The notes below the pieces were generated by a model. That model was not told where the DNA came from and did no database searches. It saw nothing but the letters and a program-made list of their open reading frames with translations. From the NCBI RefSeq assembly GCF_016862995.1, contig NZ_BOOA01000078.1, positions 1-38,050 on the forward strand: a stretch of DNA of 38,050 bases, read 5' to 3'. Every line of letters starts with the position of its first letter. The stretch's first letter is position 1. The stretch is from Acrocarpospora phusangensis (GTDB lineage: Bacteria > Actinomycetota > Actinomycetes > Streptosporangiales > Streptosporangiaceae). This document shows positions 31,950 through 38,050 of this stretch, piece after piece. Made by a program: the position numbers and the translations under genes.

Positions 31950-34900
31950 ATCAGGGCGGTGAGGTCCTCGGACTCCATCAGGTCCACCGGGCGCACGGTC
32001 TGGTTGGCCCGGACGTAGTGGAAGGCGGCGCTCACCTTCGCCAGCGGGGTGTTCGAGAGCTGCGCCCACGCCAGCCGGTACGCGGCGAGCTGGATCGCCG
32101 CCGTCCTCGCCGCCCCGCCGCGCGGGCGTTCACCGGTCTTCCAGTCGACCACGACATACCCGTCCCGCTCCCGGAACACGGCGTCCATGCGGCCCCGGAC
32201 CAGCCGGTCGGCGATCACCGTCTCGAACGGGACCTCCAGATCGACCGGGGTGAGGGCGGCCCAGCGGCTCTGCTCGAACTTGGCGCGCAGCTCGGTCAGG
32301 CGCAGGTCGGCCTCGGAGATCGCGTCGGCCGCGCCGGGCAGCTCGAACTCGTCGATCAGGCGCTGCTGGCCCCAGCGGGACTCCAGCCAGCGGTGGAACG
32401 AGGTGCCCCGGCGGGTCAGCGGCGTGGGCTTGCGCGGCAGCGGACGCCGGACCTGCCTGGCGAAACCCGACGGATCCTGGGCGAGCGTCACCAGAGACGA
32501 CACCGACAGCCGGACCGGCAGCTCGACCACCCCGGACTCGCGGCGGCGGTCCCGCTCGCGCAGCAGCAGTTCGGTGTCCCGGGACCAGGAGCGCATGCGC
32601 TCGCGCTCCCACTCCTTCACCTCGCCCTCGCCCTCCTCCGACAGGCCGTCCATGGCCGCCGCCACCATGGCCGCGCCCTCCTTGATCGAGTCCTGGACCA
32701 CGACCTGCGGCCAGACGGCCTCCGGCGGCTCGGCCAGCAGCGGGTTCTCGTCGACCTCCCCCTCGGTCCAGCGGGGTACGGCACTCGCGTACTCCCTGAC
32801 CTCCTCAAGGAACGCGGACGGCTCCAGCGGCTTGGACGAACTGCCCCAGCGGTAACCGGAGGCGATCAGCAGGTAGTGCGCCCGGGTCACGCCCACGTAG
32901 GCCAGCCGCCGCTCCTCGCGCAGGTCGCGTTCCCTGCACTGCTCGTCGAAGTCGGCCAGGGCCTCCTTGTCCAGGCCGGTCAGCTCGGGCAGGTCCGCGC
33001 TGTCGCCGCGCAGCCCGTACGGGAGTTTGCGGGGGTTCTCGGTCCAGCGGGAGTTGGTCACCGGGGTGGCGGGGAAGATGCTGCCCTTGGCCAGGCCGCC
33101 GCGCTGGGTGGTCAGCTGGGACAGGCCGGGCACCACCACGACCGGCCACTCCAGGCCCTTCGCGGCGTGCACGGTCATCAGCTTGACGCTGTTGGTCTCG
33201 CCGACGCGGCCCTGCTCCAGGCCGAACTCCTCGCTCTCCGCCGCCTTGATGTAGGCGAGGAACGCGCCCAGGGTGGGGTCCTCCGCGTCGCCGGCGAAAC
33301 GGGCGGCCGCGTCCTGGAAGGCGTCCAGGTCGGCGCGGGCGGCCAGCGGGCTGCCGCCCCGGCTGGCCACCTCCACGTCCAGGGCGAGCCGGCGTTCCAC
33401 CTCGCCGATCAGGTCGGGCAGCGGCTGCGCGGCGTGCGAGCGCAGCAGGCGCAGCTCCAGGGCCAGCGCGGGCAGGCGCTCCCGGGCACGCTCGGAGAAT
33501 CGGGCCCGCCACTCCTCCTGGTCGGGCAGCTCGTCGAGCGCGTCGATCAGGCTGCCCCGCTCGGCCTCCAGGTCGGCGACGACCTGCTCCAGCGGGTCCT
33601 GGTTCGGCCGGTACGCGGCGTCGCGGTTGAGATCCCTGGCCAGCTCGCCCAGGACCTTCAGGTCGGCCGGGCCGATCCGCCAGCGGGGTCCCGCCAGCAG
33701 CCGGACGAGCGCGTCGCCGGCGCTCGGGTCGTACATGACGCGGAGCGTGGCCACGATGTCGGCGACCTCCGGCACGGTGAGCAGACCGCCCAGGCCCACC
33801 ACCTCCACCGGAATGTCACGCGCTTCCAGCGCTCGCCGGATCGCGGGGAACTGCGAACGTTTGCGCGCCAGAATCGCCACGTCCTGCGGCTGTACGGCAT
33901 ACGGGCCGCCGTACAGGCTGGATTTGGCCTTCGCGCGTTCGCCCTCCCCCCACGGGAGGCCGTCGGGCGCGGTCTCCTGGCCGAGCGTGCCGGCGATGCC
34001 GTCGGCGATCCAGGCGGCCTCGTCCTCGGCGGTCTCGTGGAAGGCGCAGATCACCCGGCCCCGGTCGGCGCGGTTCTCGCCCGGGACCAGGACGGGCACC
34101 TCGGCCGCCTCCCGGCGCAGGTCGGCCTGGACCCGGGCGGCCACGTCCAGGATGCGCTCGCCGTTGCGGAAACTGACCGAGAGCTGCCGGACGGGGGCCG
34201 ACTCGCCCCGCGTGGTACGGAAATCCTCGGGGAAACGGGTCAGATTGCCGGCGGAGGCGCCACGCCAGCCGTAGATGGACTGGCAGGGGTCGCCGACCGC
34301 CGTAACCGGGTGGCCGCCGCCGAACAGGGCGCGCAGCAGCACCAGCTGGGCGTGGCTGGTGTCCTGGTACTCGTCCAGGAGCACGATCGTGAACCGCTCC
34401 CGCTCCAGCTGCCCCACTTCGGGATGGTTCGCCGCGATCCGCGCGGCCAGCGCCATCTGGTCGCCGTAGTCGATGACCTCCCGGTTCCGCTTCACCCGCT
34501 GGTACGCCTGGACCAGCGGAAGCAGCTGCTCCCGGATGACCTGCACCTTCACGGGCTTCTGCTGCGGGAGGGTGATCCGGCCGGGGAGGGCGGCCAGGCG
34601 TTCCTTCAGCCAGTCGCCGGTGGCGTACACGTCGTCGACGCCGCGCAGGTGCTCGGAGAGCTCCCCGGCCAGTTCGAGCACGGCGGCCGTCACGCTGGCC
34701 GGGCCCAGGTCGATGTGGTCCATCGGGCCGTCGTACTGGCCGACCACGCGGGAGGCCAGCTGCCAGGCCACTGCGGGTGTGACCAGGCGCATCGTGGGTT
34801 CCATCGCCTCGCGCAGGGCGTGGTCGGTGACCAGGCGGGCCGCGTACGCGTGATAGGTCGAGACCGTGGGCTCGCTCTCCAGGTCGGCGATCAGGCCCGC

Positions 34901-35167
34901 CGAGACCAGGCCGGTCAGGCGTTTGCGCACCCGTTCCGCCAGTTCGCCCGCCGCCTTGCGGGTGAAGGTGAGGCCCAGGATCTGCTCCGGCCTGGCGTAC
35001 CCGTTGGCGACCAGCCAGACCACGCGGCCGGCCATGGTCTCGCTCTTGCCGGAGCCCGCGCCGGCGATGACCACCATCGGCTCCCGGTCGGCCTCGATCA
35101 CCGTGGCCTGCTCGGGGGTCGGCGGCAGCACGCCGAGCTTGGCGGCCAGCTCGTCGGGGGTCAGCAC
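31928..35167 (-). CDS. adnB: AdnB-like helicase-nuclease subunit
   Basis: This 1079-aa SF1 helicase fused to a nuclease corresponds to the AdnB subunit (M. tuberculosis Rv3201c) that resects double-strand breaks. It has Walker A AGAGSGKSET (~35-44), LTFTRKAAGELAERV, VLLDEYQDTSHAQ, GDPCQSIYGWRGA, SFRNGERIL, HAAKGLEWPVVVVPG and YVGVTRAHYLL. The C-terminal PD-(D/E)XK nuclease has RMDAVFRERDGYVVVDWKTGE (~990-1010). The GTG start overlaps the stop of the adnA-like gene by 7 bp (GTGCTGA), fitting a heterodimer made from one transcript. Confidence 0.9.
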   Translation of the reverse strand: MLTPDELAAKLGVLPPTPEQATVIEADREPMVVIAGAGSGKSETMAGRVVWLVANGYARPEQILGLTFTRKAAGELAERVRKRLTGLVSAGLIADLESEPTVSTYHAYAARLVTDHALREAMEPTMRLVTPAVAWQLASRVVGQYDGPMDHIDLGPASVTAAVLELAGELSEHLRGVDDVYATGDWLKERLAALPGRITLPQQKPVKVQVIREQLLPLVQAYQRVKRNREVIDYGDQMALAARIAANHPEVGQLERERFTIVLLDEYQDTSHAQLVLLRALFGGGHPVTAVGDPCQSIYGWRGASAGNLTRFPEDFRTTRGESAPVRQLSVSFRNGERILDVAARVQADLRREAAEVPVLVPGENRADRGRVICAFHETAEDEAAWIADGIAGTLGQETAPDGLPWGEGERAKAKSSLYGGPYAVQPQDVAILARKRSQFPAIRRALEARDIPVEVVGLGGLLTVPEVADIVATLRVMYDPSAGDALVRLLAGPRWRIGPADLKVLGELARDLNRDAAYRPNQDPLEQVVADLEAERGSLIDALDELPDQEEWRARFSERARERLPALALELRLLRSHAAQPLPDLIGEVERRLALDVEVASRGGSPLAARADLDAFQDAAARFAGDAEDPTLGAFLAYIKAAESEEFGLEQGRVGETNSVKLMTVHAAKGLEWPVVVVPGLSQLTTQRGGLAKGSIFPATPVTNSRWTENPRKLPYGLRGDSADLPELTGLDKEALADFDEQCRERDLREERRLAYVGVTRAHYLLIASGYRWGSSSKPLEPSAFLEEVREYASAVPRWTEGEVDENPLLAEPPEAVWPQVVVQDSIKEGAAMVAAAMDGLSEEGEGEVKEWERERMRSWSRDTELLLRERDRRRESGVVELPVRLSVSSLVTLAQDPSGFARQVRRPLPRKPTPLTRRGTSFHRWLESRWGQQRLIDEFELPGAADAISEADLRLTELRAKFEQSRWAALTPVDLEVPFETVIADRLVRGRMDAVFRERDGYVVVDWKTGERPRGGAARTAAIQLAAYRLAWAQLSNTPLAKVSAAFHYVRANQTVRPVDLMESEDLTALIYEIPET

Positions 35168-38050
35168 ACCTGGCCTCCGCTGTCGTTGACCGGGCAGGAG
35201 ATCTTGGCGGCGCAGGTACGGCAGCCGTCGTTGACCTTGGCCACGAAGAGCTGGGAGGACATGCCGGCGGCCACCGTGGTGACCAGGTCCTCAGCCCAGC
35301 CGGGCTCGGCGTCGTCGCTGAGCGCGCCCTGCCGCTGCTCCTTGGCGTCCTTGCCGGCCGCCTTGCCCAGCTGCACGAGAGCGGCGCCGCCGGGTTCCAC
35401 CAGGCCGTGGCGTTTGAACGCGCCCAGCAGGGTGGCGAGCTGGTAGACGCCGAGCTGGGGATGGCGGTTGAGCTCGTCGTCCTTGGGTTTGCTGGACCCG
35501 GTCTTGATGTCGATGATCACGGCGCGGCCCTCGCCGTCGCGTTCGACGCGGTCCACGCGGCCCTTGATGATGACGTTCTCGGAGACGACGGCCGTGAACG
35601 CCTCCTCCGGGGCGATGAGCTCGCGGGGATTCTCGGCGTGCCAGCGGAGGAAACGTTCGACCATCTGCTCGGCGACGTGGCGCTGCTTGCGGTTGAACCA
35701 GAGGCCGCCGAAGTCGAGTTCGTGCCAGATGTCGTCCAGGCGGCTGTTGAGGGCGTCGACGGGGTTGTCCTCGGCGGCGAGGACGGCGATGGCGTGGATG
35801 ATCGTGCCTAGGCTCTGGGAGACGCTGGCGCTGCCCGCGCCGACGGCCGTCTCCAGGACCCAGCGGAGGCTGCATTTCGTGAAGTTCTCGACGGCCGACG
35901 GGGAGATGCTGACGATGTCGTCGGGCCAGGCCAGGGGGCGGTCGTCGGAGAGTTCGGTCAGGGCGTACCAGGTCTTGGGGTCGGCGCCGGGGATGTTCGC
36001 CTCGGCCAGGCGGGCCAGGTGGCGGGCGGCGGCGCGGCGGAGGGGTTCCGGGCGGGAGGGGTCGCAGACGGTGGCGCGGAGGTCGGCGACCAGGGCGGGC
36101 ATGCTCAGCCAGCGGGCGCGGTCGTCCACGGTGGCTGTTTCGAGTTCGCCGGGCATGAGTTCGGAGAGGAACCTGGAGGGGCGTTCCTCGGCGTCCTCGC
36201 CGCCGACGGCGGTGACGACCAGTTTTCGTCTCGCTCGGGTGGCGGCTACGTAGAAGAGGCGGCGTTCTTCGGAGAGCATCTTGCTGCCCAGGGCGGCTTT
36301 CACGGCGTCCGTGCCGTCCAGGGGGGAGCCGTCGGAGACTTCTACGAGTGTTTCCGTGCCGAGGAGGGAACCGCGGAGGCGCAGGTCGGGCCAGACGCCT
36401 TCCTGTACGCCGGCGACGACTACGACATCCCATTCGAGGCCCTTGGAGCGGTGGGCGGTGAGGATGCGGACCGCTTCGCCGTCGGGGGCCTGTGCCGCCA
36501 GGGAGGTGGCGGGGATTTCCTGGGCCACCAGGTCGTCCAGGAAGACTTCTATGCCGGCTTTGGGGAGGCGGTCGACGAATTTCGCGGCGTAGTCGAAGAG
36601 GGAGACGACGCCGTCGAGGTCGCGGTCGGCTTGGGCGCCTCGGGGGCCGCCGGCGAGGCTGGTCGAGGTCCATCTGTCGGAGAGCCCGGAGGCTTGCCAG
36701 ACGTCCCAGAGGACTTCTTCGGCTGTCTGTGATTTGCGGGCGGCTTCGCGGGCCACCTTCAGGAGTTTGGCGACGCGTTCGGCGGGGGCGGCGACGTGGG
36801 GTTCCAGGAGTGCCAGTTCGCGCTCGTCCCGCAGTGCGGCGATCAGCATCTCATCCGAGGACCGCATTCCGAAGGGAAGCATCGGCTGCCGTGCTTCTTC
36901 GTCGTCCGCTTCGGTCGTGGCGGGCTGAGCGGGCTCCTCTTCTGTCGGGGCGGGGCGGGCCGACTCCTTTTCCGTGGTGGCGGACCGGGCGGGTTCCGGG
37001 GATGGGTCGCCCACGATGACGGGGTCGCCCTGGGCTGCGGCGGCTAACGCCTCGTTCTCGGCGACTCGGAGGGCGCGGCGGAGCCGTCGTACACCGATCA
37101 TGTCGGTGGCCCCCACGGGACCCGTCAGCAACTCCTCCGCTGTGGCGACATCAAGAGCCGATGGTCGTACGGCCGCCCGGAGCAACGTCACCAACGGACG
37201 AACCCCCGGCTCCTGGATCAGCGGAACCTCGTCCCCCGCGACCACCACCGGAACACCGACTGTCAGCAACGCCCTGCGCAGAACCGGCACCTGACGCGTG
37301 GCGCTCCGCACCAACACCGCCATCCGGGACCACGGCACTCCGTCAAGCAGATGAGCCCGACGCAACACGTCCGCCACCACCGCGGCCTCCTGGCTCTCAC
37401 TGTCCGCCAGGATGACCCGAACACTCCCCTCCTCCCCTTCTTCCGCAGCCACCAGATCCCGATGCCCACCCCGCTTCGTCACGCCTCGTCCAGTGGCTCT
37501 CCCCACCCACCCACCCTTTGTCTCCCCCCGGGGCTCCGCCCCGCCCCCCGACGGCCATCCCTTGGGCTCCGCCCGTCCCCCGCCCGGCCGCACCCCAGCC
37601 TCCGTCGCTCCCCTGGCACGCTGCACCCCGGACTTTGCCCCTCCTCCGGCTTGACGCATCCCGGGATCCACCCCGTTTTCCGCACGATGCCCCCGGGACT
37701 CAGCTCCATCCTCGGCACTATGTCCCCAGGGCTCCGCCCCTCCCGTTGACGTGGCCGACTGCGGCGCGCGCCGCCAGCCGTCACCGGCACGATGTCCCCA
37801 AGGCTCCGCCCCTTGCCCGGCATATGTCCCGGATTCGGCGCCGTGCTCCGCACGATGCCCCTGGGACTGCGCTTCGGTTCCCCTGCCACGGACCTGCGGG
37901 CCCTGCCCCGGCCTCGTGCCATAACCCTGGGACGGCGAGTCGGTCCACGGATCGCGGCCCTGCCACCCAATTCCCATGCGGTCCTGAAACCCCGTTCCAC
38001 CCCGCGCGTCGCGACCTGGTTCGACTGCCATGCGGTCCGACCCCGGTCCA
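35161..38050 (-). CDS. adnA: AdnA-like helicase-nuclease subunit, 5' end outside the window
   Basis: The frame stays open to the right edge, so the N-terminal helicase motifs are not seen. What is present starts with a low-complexity region (37435-38050). Then follow VRVILADSESQEAAVVAD (motif IV region), LTAHRSKGLEWDVVVVAGVQEGVWP and YVAATRARRKLVVTAV. The C-terminal nuclease has SPSAVENFTKCSLRW, GRVDRVERDGEGRAVIIDIKTGS and a final CRTCAAKISC. With the earlier Cys the last motif looks like an iron-sulfur staple of AddB type. A 30-bp tandem repeat interrupts the helicase domain at 36901-36990. It is cotranscribed with adnB. Confidence 0.88.
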   Translation of the reverse strand, partial: GPGSDRMAVEPGRDARGGTGFQDRMGIGWQGRDPWTDSPSQGYGTRPGQGPQVRGRGTEAQSQGHRAEHGAESGTYAGQGAEPWGHRAGDGWRRAPQSATSTGGAEPWGHSAEDGAESRGHRAENGVDPGMRQAGGGAKSGVQRARGATEAGVRPGGGRAEPKGWPSGGGAEPRGETKGGWVGRATGRGVTKRGGHRDLVAAEEGEEGSVRVILADSESQEAAVVADVLRRAHLLDGVPWSRMAVLVRSATRQVPVLRRALLTVGVPVVVAGDEVPLIQEPGVRPLVTLLRAAVRPSALDVATAEELLTGPVGATDMIGVRRLRRALRVAENEALAAAAQGDPVIVGDPSPEPARSATTEKESARPAPTEEEPAQPATTEADDEEARQPMLPFGMRSSDEMLIAALRDERELALLEPHVAAPAERVAKLLKVAREAARKSQTAEEVLWDVWQASGLSDRWTSTSLAGGPRGAQADRDLDGVVSLFDYAAKFVDRLPKAGIEVFLDDLVAQEIPATSLAAQAPDGEAVRILTAHRSKGLEWDVVVVAGVQEGVWPDLRLRGSLLGTETLVEVSDGSPLDGTDAVKAALGSKMLSEERRLFYVAATRARRKLVVTAVGGEDAEERPSRFLSELMPGELETATVDDRARWLSMPALVADLRATVCDPSRPEPLRRAAARHLARLAEANIPGADPKTWYALTELSDDRPLAWPDDIVSISPSAVENFTKCSLRWVLETAVGAGSASVSQSLGTIIHAIAVLAAEDNPVDALNSRLDDIWHELDFGGLWFNRKQRHVAEQMVERFLRWHAENPRELIAPEEAFTAVVSENVIIKGRVDRVERDGEGRAVIIDIKTGSSKPKDDELNRHPQLGVYQLATLLGAFKRHGLVEPGGAALVQLGKAAGKDAKEQRQGALSDDAEPGWAEDLVTTVAAGMSSQLFVAKVNDGCRTCAAKISCPVNDSGGQVC
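36901..36990 (-). repeat. Three-unit 30-bp tandem repeat inside adnA
   Basis: The encoded units are ARSATTEKES, ARPAPTEEEP and AQPATTEADD. They form an acidic, disordered linker between the helicase segment VAENEALAAAAQGD and RQPMLPFGM. The period is ten residues, and the copies have diverged. Confidence 0.75.
37435..38050 (-). repeat. Low-complexity repeat region in adnA
   Basis: About 200 codons encode Gly/Ala/Arg/Glu-rich sequence with recurring GHRAExGAES and GAEPWGHxAxDG units. At DNA level, GGCTCCGCCC recurs near 37532, 37568, 37732 and 37805, and CGCACGATGCCCC recurs near 37680 and 37848. The frame stays open throughout, so it is an in-frame expansion rather than an interruption. It continues past the right edge. 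Confidence 0.75.

Noticed and set aside
1-38050. CRISPR arrays, transposases, integrases or phage genes
   Set aside because: None was seen. The only repeats are the operator pairs, the tRNA duplication and the low-complexity tracts in adnA.

Overview
The window is about 38 kb of very GC-rich, densely packed DNA with GTG and TTG starts, stop/start overlaps, a WhiB7-type regulator, a mycoredoxin, an AdnAB-type helicase-nuclease pair and two leucine TTA codons. This points to a filamentous actinomycete, plausibly Streptosporangiaceae or a relative. The family assignment is inference; no rRNA is present.

Left part (1-7000). An AT-rich stretch without a convincing gene is followed by a small hypothetical gene. 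Next is azoR, an FMN-dependent NADH-azoreductase whose promoter is decorated with two copies of a GGAC..GTCC operator. A minus-strand pair follows: a TROVE/vWA (Ro60-like) protein overlapping an ARPP-2-like partner. Then comes a secreted GH clan A glycosidase with Fn3 and CBM2 modules and two palindromes at its promoter. Two nearly identical initiator tRNA-fMet genes follow, each with its own promoter and terminator.

Middle and right part (7100-38050). This is a recognisable actinobacterial core block, matching the Mycobacterium tuberculosis order Rv3193c-Rv3202c. It holds the UPF0182 membrane protein, PDZ/Lon protease, DUF2342 metalloprotease, a ThiF-like protein, an ABC1 kinase, whiB7, uvrD2, mycoredoxin, nudC and adnB-adnA. 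Extra genes are interspersed: moaE, an SDR protein, Nudix, EEP phosphatase, a CofC-like protein, a YgjP-like metallopeptidase, a SnoaL-like protein, TesB thioesterase and a secreted esterase.

whiB7 has the full antibiotic-responsive layout: an AAAAT box 3 bp upstream of a -35, a long leader with an ~80-codon upstream ORF, and a strong intrinsic terminator before the whiB7 ribosome site.

The largest addition sits between nudC and adnB, where M. tuberculosis has Rv3200c. It is a four-gene operon of ATP-grasp ligase, two IucA/IucC NIS synthetases and a PLP decarboxylase. A DmdR/IdeR-type iron box lies just before the first start codon. Gene content matches the vibrioferrin genes pvsA, pvsB, pvsD and pvsE without the exporter pvsC, so an NIS citrate-type siderophore is the likely product. 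One synthetase gene carries a TTA codon. The adnA-like gene, cut by the right edge, contains a large low-complexity repeat region and a three-unit 30-bp tandem repeat inside the helicase.
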